A program made the position numbers and the translations under genes. From NCBI RefSeq assembly GCF_033954835.1, contig NZ_CP121471.1, positions 2,908,501 to 2,972,500 on the forward strand: a stretch of DNA of 64,000 bases. Direction: 5' to 3'. Source of the stretch: Thiorhodovibrio frisius (lineage in GTDB: Bacteria > Pseudomonadota > Gammaproteobacteria > Chromatiales > Chromatiaceae). The notes under the pieces were generated by a model. The model had not been told where the DNA came from, did no database searches, and saw nothing but the letters and a program-made list of their open reading frames with translations. Below, one piece after another: positions 42,012 through 52,557 of this stretch (its first letter is position 1; each line of letters starts with the position of its first letter).

Positions 42012-43067
42012 TCAGTCAGGAGCCTTGCGTCTCAGCCTCTCCAACACCTGGTGCAAATCCTCAGGCAGGGGGGCGCGCACCACCAAGGGCTCAGCCTCTG
42101 GATGCGGGCGAAAGCCGAGCTCGGCGGCGTGCAAGAATAAGCGATTCAGCCCCAAGCTGCTCAGATGTTGATTGTGGGTGGCATCGCCGTATTTATCATC
42201 GCCAGCCACAGCCGCACCAAGATGGGCCGCATGCACGCGGATTTGATGCGTCCGCCCAGTCCCCAGCCTGACATCCACCAGAGTAAAACCAGCGAGTGTT
42301 TCCGCCCGCCGGAAACCGGTCCGCGCCTCCTTGCCCTCGGCATGATCGACCCGCACCACCCGCTCACCACCGCGCAGCAGGTTCTTGCGCAGCGGTGCGC
42401 GCACATCGACCCGCTCACGCGGCAAGCCGCCCACCAGCAGGGCCTGGTACCTCTTACGAACCTGCCCCTCGCGCAATTGCTGATGCAACCAGCGCAAAAT
42501 CGCCGGCTTTTTGCTGATCAGCAAGCAGCCCGAGGTCTCGCGATCAAGCCGATGGACCAGCTCGAGCGACTGCTGCGGTCGCATGGCTCGCAACGCTTCG
42601 ATCAGTCCCAGACTGAGCCCACTACCGCCATGCACCGCAAGGCCTGAGGGTTTGTCGATCAAAATCAGGCCCTCGTCTTCATACAGGACTGCATCCAACA
42701 GCCGTGCCTGCAATCCCGCCGTTGGCGTGACCGCAGGCGCCGCCGGGGTGAGGCGCAGCGGCGGCAAGCGCAGGGAGTCACCAGCCTCGAGCCGGGTTGC
42801 CGGCTTGACACGGCCACGGTTCACCCGCACCTCGCCGCTGCGAATAATGCGATAAACCAGGCTGCGCGGGGCACCTTTGAGGTGCGCAAGCAGGAAGTTG
42901 TCGATACGCTGCCCCTGATGGTCCGCACCGATCTCAAGGTAGCGAACCCCGCCCGGGGTTTGGTTGCCTGCGCTCGTAGACAGCTCGGCCGGCGGCTTAG
43001 CGACCGGCTCAGGAGCCGGCTCAGTCATGGGCACTCGCTGGGGTCTGATGGGTTTTTGTTTGCTCAA
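42012..43067 (-). CDS. rluC: 23S rRNA pseudouridine synthase RluC
   Basis: A 351-residue enzyme: an S4 RNA-binding domain (about 50-110) precedes the RluA-type catalytic domain with LVHRLDRETSGCLLISKKP (catalytic Asp) and RLGTGRTHQIRVHAAHLGA. It makes pseudouridines 955, 2504 and 2580 in 23S rRNA. Divergent location relative to rne is conserved in many gammaproteobacteria. Confidence 0.93.
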   Translation of the reverse strand: MSKQKPIRPQRVPMTEPAPEPVAKPPAELSTSAGNQTPGGVRYLEIGADHQGQRIDNFLLAHLKGAPRSLVYRIIRSGEVRVNRGRVKPATRLEAGDSLRLPPLRLTPAAPAVTPTAGLQARLLDAVLYEDEGLILIDKPSGLAVHGGSGLSLGLIEALRAMRPQQSLELVHRLDRETSGCLLISKKPAILRWLHQQLREGQVRKRYQALLVGGLPRERVDVRAPLRKNLLRGGERVVRVDHAEGKEARTGFRRAETLAGFTLVDVRLGTGRTHQIRVHAAHLGAAVAGDDKYGDATHNQHLSSLGLNRLFLHAAELGFRPHPEAEPLVVRAPLPEDLHQVLERLRRKAPD

Positions 43068-43743
43068 TGGGTGTTTCGCTGCTATCTTGACAGGTCGCTA
43101 TCGCAGGGCGCCATTGAACGCAGGCAACCTGTCGATATGCGTTCGCTGCGCCAGCCGGTCTAAACCGCTGGCGCCGCTAACCTGACAGTCTATGTCGGAA
43201 TTGGAGCCAGCATCCTGCCATTGTAGGCCGAAGGCCACTGCCAGATGCGCGATTTCTCCGGGGGCTTGCCTCCGAAGGTCGGCTCGACCGGCAGCGCGCG
43301 AGAAAACCACCGGTTATCAGCCTTGATGACAGTGGCACAAGGGCTTGATTCCCTGGGGTGACCGGGACCAAGAGCTTTAGAAAGGTGCCGATCAAAGCAA
43401 AAACCGGCTCGCCGCAATCACACCTGAGCCAGGCTCAGGTGGTGGCAGAACATTCAAGCGCGACCCCGTCGGGGTGCGCAACCATGATTGATCCGCAGGC
43501 TCTGGCGGAGCCTGCGGACCGAAAAACAACAACCTAAAGAGCGCGCAACAGTATCGATGCACATCCGGATCAGTGATGAGCGCGCGCGAGGCCACAAGCC
43601 GTCGCGCCGCGACCTTGCCCGGACGCCATCGCCGCCAGGCCCCGCTACCGCCCGGGACCTGCACTGGCCGGCTGTGAACAGAGACCCACCATGGGGTCTG
43701 TTCACAGCCGCCAGAGCGCGCTGTTCAAGAGATTTTAACCACA
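43068..43743 (+). promoter_or_regulatory. Long leader region of rne with two strong hairpins
   Basis: The 676 bases between rluC and rne contain no gene I can support. Two hairpins stand out: CCGCAGGCTC/GAGCCTGCGG (43493-43517, loop TGGCG) and a longer one at 43670-43709, where GGCTGTGAACAGA pairs with TCTGTTCACAGCC, with one bulged G. In E. coli the rne 5' leader folds into hairpins that bind RNase E and give feedback control of its own mRNA; the same may hold here (inference). Promoters of rne and rluC must also lie here. Confidence 0.6.
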
Positions 43744-46700
43744 ATGAAAAGAATGCTGATCAACGCAACTCAACCAGAAGAGTTGCGTGTCGCCATCGTC
43801 GATGGTCAACAACTATTCAACCTTGATATCGAGTCCCCCGGTCGCGAGCAAAAAAAGGCCAATATTTACAAAGGGATTATTACCCGGGTCGAGCCCAGCT
43901 TGGAGGCGGCCTTCGTCGACTACGGCAGCGAGCGCCACGGGTTCCTGCCTCTGAAAGAAATCGCACGCGCTTACTTTGACGGCGATGCGGCCAAGCCTGG
44001 CACCAAAAACAACATCCGCGAGTTGATCCGCGAGGGCCAGGAGGTCGTGGTCCAGATCGACAAGGAAGAACGCGGCAACAAGGGCGCGGCCCTGACCACC
44101 TTTATCTCGCTCGCCGGTCGCTATCTGGTACTAATGCCAAACAATCCGCGCGCCGGTGGCGTGTCGCGCCGCATTGAGGGCGCGGATCGCAGCGAGTTGC
44201 GCGAGGTGCTCAGTCAGCTCGATATCCCCGAGGATACCGGGCTGATCGTGCGCACCGCTGGCGTTGGCAAGAACACCGAGGAACTCCAGTGGGATCTCGA
44301 CTACCTCAAACAACTCTGGGACGCCATCAAGACCTCAAGTGAGGAGCGCAAAGCACCTTTCCTGATCTATCAGGAAAGCGATGTGATCATCCGCTCCATC
44401 CGCGATCATCTGCGCGCGGATATCGGCGAGATCGTGGTCGATGATCCCAAGATGTACGAGAAGGCACAGGCATTTGTGCGCTCGGTCATGCCGCATAACC
44501 TGAAGAAACTCAGGCTGTATGACGACGAAGTCCCGCTGTTCACCCGCTATCAGATTGAAAGCCAGATCGAATCCGCCTTCCAGCGCGAAGTGCGCCTGCC
44601 CTCTGGCGGCGCTCTGGTGATCGACCACGGTGAAGCCCTGACCTCCATCGACATCAACTCAGCGCGCGCCACCAAGGGCGCGGACATTGAGGAAACGGCC
44701 CTCAACACCAACCTGGAAGCCGCCGATGAAATCGCCCGGCAACTGCGCTTGCGCGATCTGGGTGGCTTGTTCGTCATCGACTTCATCGACATGACACCGG
44801 CCAAGAACCAGCGCGACGTCGAAAACCGTCTGCGCGACGCGCTGAAACAAGACCGCGCCCGGGTGCAGACCTCGCGCATTTCGCGCTTTGGCCTGCTGGA
44901 GATGTCACGCCAGCGCCTGCGCCCGTCGCTGGGAGAATCCAGCCAAATCGTCTGTCCGCGCTGCAAGGGCCAGGGCACAATTCGCGGGGTTGAATCCCTC
45001 GCACTCTCGGTGCTGCGCATCGTCGAAGAAGAGGCGATGAAAGACAGCACTGCGCGCATCCTGGCCCATCTGCCCATTTCAGTCGCAACCTACCTGCTCA
45101 ATGAAAAGCGGCGCGCGGTGCTCACGGTCGAAGACCGCCACCAGGTCGAGATTCTGCTGGTGCCAAACAAGAGCATCGAAACCCCTGAATACCGCATCGA
45201 GCGCGTCCGCGGCCAGGACGTGATCCAATCCGGCAGCGATGAGGATGTCAGCTACCAACTCAGCGAAGAGCTAACCACCGAGGAGATCCTCTCACAGGTC
45301 GCAACCAGCCGCCCAGCTGACGAGCCGGCGGTCAAGCAACTCGCGCCTTCCATGCCCGCCCCCCACCGCAGCGAGCCCCCAACAGCCGAACACCGCCATG
45401 CGGGCGCCACTGCGGCAGCCACCCATGAGCGCAACGAGAATCTGCTCAAGCGTCTGTGGGTCACCTTCTTCTCGGGCGGCGACAGCCAGGCAAACGCGTC
45501 GCAGGATTCGGCCTCCGCTTCTGCAGCCGCTGCCAAGCGCGAGGAACCGGCGCTCGCAAGCGAGGCCCCACCGGCCCGCGGCCGTTCACCGAGACGCGGA
45601 TCGAGCACTAGCAGCGAGCGCCAAGGCCGCGTGAGCGAGAGGTCGCGGCGCACATCTTCAACAGACAGCCAATCCGAATCCGGCACCTCCGCGACCGAGA
45701 GCCGGGCCAGCAGCGGCCCGGCGAGCGACACTGCCAGCGATCAGCCGAGCGACGGGCAATCGCAACGCACGGAGCGCTCACGCTCCAGTCGCCGCGGTGG
45801 ACGCGGACGCGGCAAGAAATCCCCAGTCAATCAGGACAATGGCGGCAATCAGGCGGAAGCCAGTGCTACGCCCAAAGGGGGACGGAGCTCACCAGCGGAG
45901 GCATGGGCCAACCCAGACCGCAAAGGCGCCGACCAACCAGCCAGCGGTGAACAAGGCCCATCCGACAAAGCGCGCAGGGATTCCGCTGCCCAAACCCCAG
46001 ACTCCGGCAAAACTGACGAACCCGCCGCGCGTGCCGAGCAAAACAGCTCCTCTGACGCGAACAACCAGAACGGAGACGGCGAAGCACCGCGTCCGCGCTC
46101 CAGCCGCCGGCGGCGCGGCGGTCGTAACAGACGCAAGCCAACCTCCCCGGCAGCGACCAACGGGGATTCCCAATCCACTGCCGAGGCAACATCAGACACA
46201 CCGGCAGCTGAGGCCCGTCAAGACGCGCCCACGTCAGGCAATGCAGATTCCGCGCGCTCACAGCCTACAGAAAGACAGAATGCACGGCGGCCGGCCAGGG
46301 AAGCGACGCCAGCGCCGTCTGAACCCCAGCGGGAAGCAGCCGACCCAATGCCAGCGCCAATACCAGCACCCGCTTCGATCCCGGCGCCTATCCCAGGGTC
46401 CATATCAGCGGAACCTCGGCAACCAGCTATTAAAGGATCGGAAGCATCGCCATCGTCACCTGAATCCATGAGCAGGCCAGCAGAGGCTGCACCTCTTCCC
46501 AAAACGGAAAAGCTGCCACCAAGCACGCCGCCCGTTGAAAAAATAGTCTCGGAACCAAAACCACTCGGACAGCCCGGGGACTCACCCGTCACGCCATCAA
46601 CACCACCGGCGCCAAGGAAACAAGAGCAGCACATCGGGGAGTCAGGCCAGCCAAGGACCGAGCTTCCGCCCCAACCCCGCCCGCCTGCTAGTGAGTCCGG

Positions 46701-46794
46701 GCCGAGCACCCTGGATAGACCAACAGACCAGGGAAGCCCCCAACGTGAATCAGCAAACTCATCCGCTGGGATGCCGCCGCGCCAAGACAGTTAG
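43744..46794 (+). CDS. rne: Ribonuclease E
   Basis: A 1016-residue full-length RNase E, the essential endonuclease of mRNA decay and rRNA/tRNA processing. [18 protein letters not shown] is the family N-terminus. An S1 domain follows (about 35-125). The catalytic Asp303 ([10 protein letters not shown]) and Asp346 (FVIDFIDM) fall at exactly the E. coli numbers, as do the Zn-link cysteines Cys404 and Cys407 (CPRCKGQG). From about residue 520 the protein is a disordered Pro/Ser/Gln/Arg-rich scaffold, with Arg-rich patches ([10 protein letters not shown]) likely to bind RNA and degradosome partners. Confidence 0.97.
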   Translation: MKRMLINATQPEELRVAIVDGQQLFNLDIESPGREQKKANIYKGIITRVEPSLEAAFVDYGSERHGFLPLKEIARAYFDGDAAKPGTKNNIRELIREGQEVVVQIDKEERGNKGAALTTFISLAGRYLVLMPNNPRAGGVSRRIEGADRSELREVLSQLDIPEDTGLIVRTAGVGKNTEELQWDLDYLKQLWDAIKTSSEERKAPFLIYQESDVIIRSIRDHLRADIGEIVVDDPKMYEKAQAFVRSVMPHNLKKLRLYDDEVPLFTRYQIESQIESAFQREVRLPSGGALVIDHGEALTSIDINSARATKGADIEETALNTNLEAADEIARQLRLRDLGGLFVIDFIDMTPAKNQRDVENRLRDALKQDRARVQTSRISRFGLLEMSRQRLRPSLGESSQIVCPRCKGQGTIRGVESLALSVLRIVEEEAMKDSTARILAHLPISVATYLLNEKRRAVLTVEDRHQVEILLVPNKSIETPEYRIERVRGQDVIQSGSDEDVSYQLSEELTTEEILSQVATSRPADEPAVKQLAPSMPAPHRSEPPTAEHRHAGATAAATHERNENLLKRLWVTFFSGGDSQANASQDSASASAAAAKREEPALASEAPPARGRSPRRGSSTSSERQGRVSERSRRTSSTDSQSESGTSATESRASSGPASDTASDQPSDGQSQRTERSRSSRRGGRGRGKKSPVNQDNGGNQAEASATPKGGRSSPAEAWANPDRKGADQPASGEQGPSDKARRDSAAQTPDSGKTDEPAARAEQNSSSDANNQNGDGEAPRPRSSRRRRGGRNRRKPTSPAATNGDSQSTAEATSDTPAAEARQDAPTSGNADSARSQPTERQNARRPAREATPAPSEPQREAADPMPAPIPAPASIPAPIPGSISAEPRQPAIKGSEASPSSPESMSRPAEAAPLPKTEKLPPSTPPVEKIVSEPKPLGQPGDSPVTPSTPPAPRKQEQHIGESGQPRTELPPQPRPPASESGPSTLDRPTDQGSPQRESANSSAGMPPRQDS

Positions 46795-46804
46795 AGCAGG
46801 TAAG

Positions 46805-46842
46805 AAATCTGCGGACATGGCCCCACTGCCGTCCGCAGATTT
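46805..46842 (+). terminator. Hairpin just after rne
   Basis: AAATCTGCGGAC (46805-46816) and GTCCGCAGATTT (46831-46842) form a perfect 12-bp stem with a 14-base loop, starting 11 bases after the stop. There is no U-run, so it may protect the 3' end rather than terminate. Confidence 0.55.
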
Positions 46843-46997
46843 GCGCCCAATTTGCCACCGACAGGTTCTGACCGCGAACCATGTGGAACATATCGACCGC
46901 CAACTGGGTTAACATAGCCGTTCAATAATCTATTTCTGGCTGCGCCTGTGATCCCTGGCCCGGCTGTTCGTAAAAGCGCGCCGCCACACTGCATTCG

Positions 46998-48200
46998 ATG
47001 CTCAAACTCTTCCTCCTCACATCGAAGCGCTTTGTCAGCCTGGCCATCCAGAGCTTTGCTCGCCATCCGGCAATCGACAACGGATCACTTCGGCTCCGCG
47101 CGCGTCGACGCCTGGTGATGATTGGCTTTCTGCCTTTTCTCGCCCTAGTGCTCGCCATCCATTGGCTGGGCTTTCTGCTCGATGAGATCTTCTTTCGCGG
47201 TTACCGGAAGGTTCCAATTCGCGAGCCACTTTTCGTACTTGGCGTGCCGCGCAGCGGGACCACCAATCTGCATCGGGTCCTGGCCCGGGATGAGCAATTC
47301 ACCACCTTCAGCACCTGGGAGAGTCTCTTTGCACTCTCGGTTAGCGCGCGCAAGTTCTGGCTGGGGCTGGCGCGACTCGACCGCTCCCTGGGCGGCCACC
47401 TCGCCCGTCTGCTCGCATGGATGGAAAAACATGGCTTCGCCGCCATGGACGATGTGCACCCCATGACACTGAGCGCACCAGAGGAAGATTATTTTGCCCT
47501 GCTGCCAATTCTCTCCTGCTTCATCCTGGCGCTGCCCCTCCCTTTCAATGAGCGCCTGTGGGACATCGGACAATTCGACCGGCGCATTCCAGCCGACGAA
47601 CAGGAGGCGATACTCGCATATTACCGCCTCTGCCTGCAGAAGCACCTCTACGTTCACGGCCCGGACAAACGCCTGCTGTCCAAAAATGCCGCCTTCGCGC
47701 CCTTGGCGGGTGGACTCAGCCGCACCTTTCCAGATGCTCGCTTTTTAATTTGTCTGCGCGAACCCGAGCGCACCCTGCCCTCGCAGCTCAGCTCTATTGG
47801 TTCGGGTCTTGAGTTCTTCGGCACGAGCGCGCGCAGCCCCTGGGTGCGAGATCGGTTCATCGAACAGCTGCGGTTTTATTACCTGAACCTGGCGGCCCAA
47901 TTGGGACAAACACCGCCCGAGCGCTGTGTCTGGATCGGTATGAATGCCCTGCGCAAGAATCTCCACAGCGCGCTGACCGACGCCTACCGACAGCTTGGAC
48001 TGCCGATGTCCGATACCTTCGCCGCCATCCTGGAGCAAGAATCCGAGGCGAGCCGTCGCTATCGCAGCGGACATCGTTATGCACTCGCACATTTCGGGCT
48101 GAATGCGGCCGAGCTTGCCCGCGCCTTTGCCGATGTCCATGCCGAACCCCGGCTGGCTGCGATTCTGCCGCCACCAGCGACGAACGCAGCCCCATGCTGA
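46998..48200 (+). CDS. Sulfotransferase-family protein
   Basis: A 400-residue protein with an N-terminal hydrophobic stretch (about 40-60) and the PAPS 5'-phosphosulfate loop GVPRSGTT at 82-89. DARFLICLREPERTLPSQLS is the 3'-phosphate loop. It transfers sulfate from PAPS to an acceptor, and the membrane anchor and neighbours suggest a glycolipid or polysaccharide acceptor (inference). The last residues overlap the start of the glycosyltransferase by seven bases. Confidence 0.82.
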   Translation: MLKLFLLTSKRFVSLAIQSFARHPAIDNGSLRLRARRRLVMIGFLPFLALVLAIHWLGFLLDEIFFRGYRKVPIREPLFVLGVPRSGTTNLHRVLARDEQFTTFSTWESLFALSVSARKFWLGLARLDRSLGGHLARLLAWMEKHGFAAMDDVHPMTLSAPEEDYFALLPILSCFILALPLPFNERLWDIGQFDRRIPADEQEAILAYYRLCLQKHLYVHGPDKRLLSKNAAFAPLAGGLSRTFPDARFLICLREPERTLPSQLSSIGSGLEFFGTSARSPWVRDRFIEQLRFYYLNLAAQLGQTPPERCVWIGMNALRKNLHSALTDAYRQLGLPMSDTFAAILEQESEASRRYRSGHRYALAHFGLNAAELARAFADVHAEPRLAAILPPPATNAAPC

Positions 48201-49345
48201 ATTCCGACAGCGCATCCACCCCACAGCAATCTAAAGCGGCACCGCTGCGCGTTGCCATCTTCTCGGATGCCGCCCCCGAACGTAATGGCGTCGGTGCCTA
48301 TTATCGTGATCTTGCCGAACATCTGCGCAGCGCCGGGGTGCTGGCGCAGATCGTCTCTCCGCGCTATCGTAACGGGCGCTGGTATGGCGGTTTTGCGGTT
48401 CCGCTGCCGGGTGACCGCACTCAAAAGTTCATGCTGCCCTCGCCCCTGATGATTCGCCGACGGCTCAAGCGCATCAACCCCGATGCCATTATCATTCCCA
48501 CGCCCGGCCCTTACGGCATGCTTGGGCTGCTGTTTGGAAAAAGGCACAAGGCGCGCATCATTGTCGGCTTCCATACCCATTTCGAGCGCCTCGCGGCCAT
48601 GAATCAGGACTGGTCCGCGCGCGCACCCAGTTCGCAGTGGTATCTGAACAGCTGCAACCGCAAGCTGTTTCACGACAGCCAGCTTGTGCTTGCCAACTCA
48701 CGGGAGATGGTCGACATTGCCCGGCGCATCGGCGCCGAGCATGTCGGACTCATGGGCACATCGATTCCCCGACGTTTTATCCAGCAGCCGCCCAAGCCTT
48801 TGCAAGGAAGCCTTAGCCGAATCCTTTTTGCGGGACGCCTTGCCCCCGAAAAAAATCTCGAAACTGTGGTCCAGGCCGCCGAGGCACTGCCGCACATGCA
48901 ATTTCTGGTAGCCGGTGAGGGCCCCATGCGCCCCTGGCTGGAAGGCGAGGCACAGCGGCTCAAGAATCTCGAACTTCTCGGCTGGGTCCATCGCCAGAAG
49001 ATGCTCCCAATCATCGACAGCGTCGATGCCCTGGTGCTGCCCTCCACGGTTGAGTCCTTTGGCACCATTGCGCTGGAGGCTATGGCCCGAGCGCGCCTGG
49101 TGGTGGTGTCATCACACTGCGGCATATTGAGCTGGGATGCGCTCAACCGCGGGCTGTTTCAGATCGAACCACAGCAGACGCTGGCCGAGGTGCTGCACCA
49201 CATCGCCGAGATGGATCCAAAGGAACGCAGCCGCAAAGCCGAGATTGCCCGCACAGCCGCAACCAACATCAACTCAGCCAATCTCAACCACTGGCTTGAG
49301 ATTCTGCGCGATGGCCGTCTGACCGGGATCGATGCAACCTCTTAG
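48194..49345 (+). CDS. GT4-family glycosyltransferase
   Basis: A 383-residue GT-B glycosyltransferase: an N-terminal glycosyltransferase 4 domain (RNGVGAYYRDLAEHLRSAGV), and a C-terminal GT1 domain with ILFAGRLAPEKNLETVVQA and the EX7E motif in STVESFGTIALEAMA. The overlap with the sulfotransferase implies translational coupling and a joint pathway. Donor and acceptor are unknown; lipid or cell-surface glycan synthesis is likely. Confidence 0.85.
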   Translation: MLNSDSASTPQQSKAAPLRVAIFSDAAPERNGVGAYYRDLAEHLRSAGVLAQIVSPRYRNGRWYGGFAVPLPGDRTQKFMLPSPLMIRRRLKRINPDAIIIPTPGPYGMLGLLFGKRHKARIIVGFHTHFERLAAMNQDWSARAPSSQWYLNSCNRKLFHDSQLVLANSREMVDIARRIGAEHVGLMGTSIPRRFIQQPPKPLQGSLSRILFAGRLAPEKNLETVVQAAEALPHMQFLVAGEGPMRPWLEGEAQRLKNLELLGWVHRQKMLPIIDSVDALVLPSTVESFGTIALEAMARARLVVVSSHCGILSWDALNRGLFQIEPQQTLAEVLHHIAEMDPKERSRKAEIARTAATNINSANLNHWLEILRDGRLTGIDATS

Positions 49346-49441
49346 CATGAAACAGCAAGCGTCATATTCCGGAGTGGCCGGGACCATGCGCCTTAGCGTG
49401 AAACAACGCCTTGCTCTTTGCGGATGTCCGGGACCATGAGC
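49342..49441 (+). repeat. 50-bp imperfect tandem duplication in front of the DUF2334 gene
   Basis: Two units of about 50 bases (49342 and 49392) share TTAGC(A/G)TGAAACA at the start and CCGGGACCATG at the end. The second unit provides the ATG of the deacetylase gene; the first places an ATG in a different frame. Confidence 0.6.
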
Positions 49442-50173
49442 CTTAGCCCTGCCCTCGCCTCGCCTTCGGATCCTTTGAGCCTGGTGTCCGTGCATGATGT
49501 CATGCCGGAGACCCTGACGGTGATTGAGCGGACGCTGGAAACGCTTTCCAGCCTGAATGTCGGGCCGGTCACACTGCTGGTAGTTCCCGGTCGCGACTGG
49601 TCCGCTGCGGACCTGACCCGCCTGCATGCACTTGCCCAACAGGGCCATGAACTGGCGGCCCACGGCTGGCGCCACCAGGCGGAACGCATCGGTGGCCTCT
49701 ATCACCGCTTGCATGCCTTGTTTCTTTCACGCACCGTTGCTGAGCATCTGGCGCTGGACGCTGATGGAATAATGGCATTACTCAAGCGCAGCCAAGATTG
49801 GTTCATTCAGCAGGGATTTCCGCCACCGGCACTCTATGTGCCACCTGCCTGGGCAATGGGCGCTATCACGCGCGCGCGCCTGAGTGCCGAGGGCCCCTTT
49901 GCCCGTTATGAAGTCTTCGGCGGCATTTACGAGGCGGCTACCCAGGAATGGCGACCCACCCCAATGCTGGGCTACGAGGCCGACACGCCCGCTCGCGTAC
50001 TGCCATTAAAGCTATGGAATGCGCTCAATCGCCGCCGGGCACGCGCAGCCGAGGTCATCCGCATCGGCATCCATCCTCATGATCTGGACTATGCCCTCGC
50101 CGGTGATCTCAAGGCTGATCTCAAGCGTTTTGACCGCTGCGGTGATTATGCCCAGCGCTCGCCGGGCGGCTAA
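49436..50173 (+). CDS. DUF2334-type polysaccharide deacetylase family protein
   Basis: A 245-residue protein: SVHDVMPETL (metal-binding Asp-His region), GHELAAHGWRHQAER (His-x-x-x-His motif) and YVPPAWAMG identify the NodB-like DUF2334 group. Members deacetylate sugars in surface polysaccharides or act on undecaprenyl-linked substrates. I use the ATG at 49436. The stop overlaps the convergent pqiC stop (CTAA), so the two transcripts share their ends. Confidence 0.8.
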   Translation: MSLSPALASPSDPLSLVSVHDVMPETLTVIERTLETLSSLNVGPVTLLVVPGRDWSAADLTRLHALAQQGHELAAHGWRHQAERIGGLYHRLHALFLSRTVAEHLALDADGIMALLKRSQDWFIQQGFPPPALYVPPAWAMGAITRARLSAEGPFARYEVFGGIYEAATQEWRPTPMLGYEADTPARVLPLKLWNALNRRRARAAEVIRIGIHPHDLDYALAGDLKADLKRFDRCGDYAQRSPGG

Positions 50174-50832
50174 GTCGCTGCCTGCTCTGTCTGGTTTGGT
50201 TTCGGTTTTGGCTTTGGCAGACGCCGAAGTTCGTCGGCAACATCGCGACTAAAATCCGCCAGAGCGGCACTCAAGCCCGCGACCTGTTGGGACACGCCAG
50301 CATCGGCGGGAAGGCTCTGGCGATAGCTGTCCTCGCGCATGCTCAGCACCTGCTCCGAGAAAGGATCGATCACAGCCCAGCGCACCTTAAGCAGGGCCTG
50401 GTTAGAGGGGCCAGCCTCGAACGCCACCACCTCGGCCATCACGCGAAAATCGAGCCGCATGCGCAGCTCGCTCGGAAACACCACAACGCGGCTGGTCTGG
50501 AGCAGCTGGGCCAGATTCTCCGAGAACACCCGCAGAAAATCGTCATCCAGGCTCCCACCCCAGCGATGGAATTCATCCACGCTGAGTTGATTACCACCCT
50601 GGCGTTGGACCACTTGCGGGCGATCGAGAAAGCGCGGAAAAGTCACCGGCCCAAGGCCGACCGCGAGCTGTCCGCCCTGAATCGCCCGGTTTTCTCCGGC
50701 TGGGCTCTCGGCCATCGCCGTCAGGGTATAAAACGCTGAGGGCGGTGAGCTGGCACAGCCCCCAAGCAACCACAGGCACGCGACCATCAAGGCCAGTGCG
50801 CGTGCTAACCATCGGACTTGCGCTCGCCTCAC
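50170..50832 (-). CDS. pqiC: PqiC-like outer-membrane lipoprotein
   Basis: A 220-residue ABC-type transport auxiliary lipoprotein. The signal ends in the lipobox WLLGGC, with Cys at residue 26. The body (FYTLTAMAES, VGLGPVTFPRFLDRPQVVQR, DEFHRWGGSLDDDFLRVFSE) is the PqiC/YmbA domain. It forms a ring at the outer membrane that docks with PqiB in lipid transport across the periplasm. Overlap of four bases with pqiB. Confidence 0.9.
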   Translation of the reverse strand: MRRAQVRWLARALALMVACLWLLGGCASSPPSAFYTLTAMAESPAGENRAIQGGQLAVGLGPVTFPRFLDRPQVVQRQGGNQLSVDEFHRWGGSLDDDFLRVFSENLAQLLQTSRVVVFPSELRMRLDFRVMAEVVAFEAGPSNQALLKVRWAVIDPFSEQVLSMREDSYRQSLPADAGVSQQVAGLSAALADFSRDVADELRRLPKPKPKPNQTEQAAT

Positions 50833-52550
50833 CTGACTCCTCCTTTTCCTCTCAGCAGTGCCTCGGGATGGCGTTCGAGGTAATCCGCCAGATCTCCCAC
50901 AGACCGGGCCACGGACTGAAACTCTTGCAGGGAACGCAGGGCCTCGGCGCTCATGGGTGCACCGGGCGCAAACTGCGCATTAAAATTCTTAAACGACCCC
51001 TGGGCTTCAGTGATCAGCCCCAGAAGCTCTGGCGAAAGCTGCCGATCAGCCATAGCGCTCAAGCGCACCAGATGATCCAGAAGCTGATCGACCTGCGTCA
51101 AGGCATCGCGCAGCTGAGTGGAGTCCACCAGAGTGCGCACACCGGCCAGAATGGCCGAGAGATCCTCGCCAATGCGCCTGAAAGGGATGGCCTCGACCTC
51201 AGTCAGAATGCGATTGGCCTTGGTAGCCATCGCCTCGGCATCTGTGGGCAGCGTTGGCAACACCGGATAGCCTTGACGCTGACCAATCTCCACCGGCGGA
51301 GCATCCGGATGCAGATCAAATTCGACATACAATTGCCCGGTCAGCAGGCTACCGGTCTTCAGCTGCGCGCGCAGGCCATTGGCCACCATTGCCCGCAATA
51401 GCGACTGATCCGAGGTCGTTGTAAGGGGCTGCTGCGTCTGCTCAAGAGTCGCATCGCCCTGAGGATCGAGTTCATTCACCCGCTCCGGTTCAATTTCGAT
51501 CAACACCGGAATCTGAAAATCGATTCGACTGGGATCGAACTCAAGCTGAATGTCCAGCACCTGCCCCACCTGGATACCGCGCACCAACACCGGCGCGTTT
51601 ACCGAGAGCCCACGCACCGAACCGTCGAACAGCAGCACATAGCGCTTTTTGTTCAAATAGGCGCGTTCATACGCCTGCTTACGGTTGGCATAGAGCGGAA
51701 AATACTGCCCGTCACTGGCCTGAGTCCCTTTATCATCCAGCGTGTCTAGGGTATCGAAACCGACGCCGCCGATCAGCATGGAGATCACAGATTCGCTATC
51801 CACAACGACACCATCGGCAGTCATGCGCACATCGAAGCCACTGGCATTCCAAAATCTTGTATTTGAATAAACCAGATCGTGGTATGGCTCAGCGATGAAG
51901 ATTTCAATAGTGACGCCGCCCCCGTCGTCATCCAGACGATAATTCACCACCTGCCCGACCTGAATGTGGCGATAGTAGACCGGAGAGCCCAGATTCAGCG
52001 ACCCCAGAGATGAGGCGCGCAACGAGAACTGCAAGCCAGGCTGAGAGGTCGTGATGACCGGCGGGTCTTTGAGTCCGACAAAATGCCGCGCCGACTCGCC
52101 GTCAATCACCGGGTCGATCGCCACATAGGCACCCGAGAGCAGGGTCTCGAGCCCGGTGATCTGGCTGGGTGTCACCCGCGGCCTGGCGACCCAAAAGCGG
52201 GTCTTATGCGTCAGGTAGTGACCAGAGTCTGGTGTGAGTTCGGCGGTGACCAGGACCTTTTCCAGATTCTCGGACAGTGCAATGGCCGTCACCTGACCGA
52301 TCACAACGTCTTTGAACTTGACCTTGGTCTTACCCGCCAGCAAACCACTGGCGGAGTCGAACTCAATGGTGATGGTCGGGCCGCGCTGGCTGATGGCGTG
52401 ATAGGCCAGCCAGGCACCGATAACCACCGCCACCAGCGGCACCAACCACACCAACGACAAGCGCTCGCGTTTAACGACCCGGGCCTCGGCCAGCGCCGGC
52501 CCGGCATCCGAAGACTGCGTCTGGGCATCCTGACTCTTGGGTTGCGTCAT
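50829..52550 (-). CDS. pqiB: PqiB-type MCE protein
   Basis: A 573-residue MCE protein: an N-terminal transmembrane helix (about 30-50) followed by three MCE repeats, visible from starts such as GPTITIEFDSASGLLAGKTK, and VYYRHIQVGQVVNYRLDD, and APVLVRGIQVGQVLDIQLEF. The coiled C-terminal region (EAIPFRRIGEDLSAILAG) would build the needle. It spans the periplasm and moves lipids between the membranes. I use the ATG at 52550, seven bases after the pqiA stop, rather than the in-frame start at 52619. Confidence 0.92.
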   Translation of the reverse strand: MTQPKSQDAQTQSSDAGPALAEARVVKRERLSLVWLVPLVAVVIGAWLAYHAISQRGPTITIEFDSASGLLAGKTKVKFKDVVIGQVTAIALSENLEKVLVTAELTPDSGHYLTHKTRFWVARPRVTPSQITGLETLLSGAYVAIDPVIDGESARHFVGLKDPPVITTSQPGLQFSLRASSLGSLNLGSPVYYRHIQVGQVVNYRLDDDGGGVTIEIFIAEPYHDLVYSNTRFWNASGFDVRMTADGVVVDSESVISMLIGGVGFDTLDTLDDKGTQASDGQYFPLYANRKQAYERAYLNKKRYVLLFDGSVRGLSVNAPVLVRGIQVGQVLDIQLEFDPSRIDFQIPVLIEIEPERVNELDPQGDATLEQTQQPLTTTSDQSLLRAMVANGLRAQLKTGSLLTGQLYVEFDLHPDAPPVEIGQRQGYPVLPTLPTDAEAMATKANRILTEVEAIPFRRIGEDLSAILAGVRTLVDSTQLRDALTQVDQLLDHLVRLSAMADRQLSPELLGLITEAQGSFKNFNAQFAPGAPMSAEALRSLQEFQSVARSVGDLADYLERHPEALLRGKGGVR

Positions 52551-52557
52551 CGGGCCA

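Noticed and set aside
45252-46709. Frames inside the 3' half of rne on both strands
   Set aside because: They reflect the low-complexity, high-GC scaffold region of RNase E.
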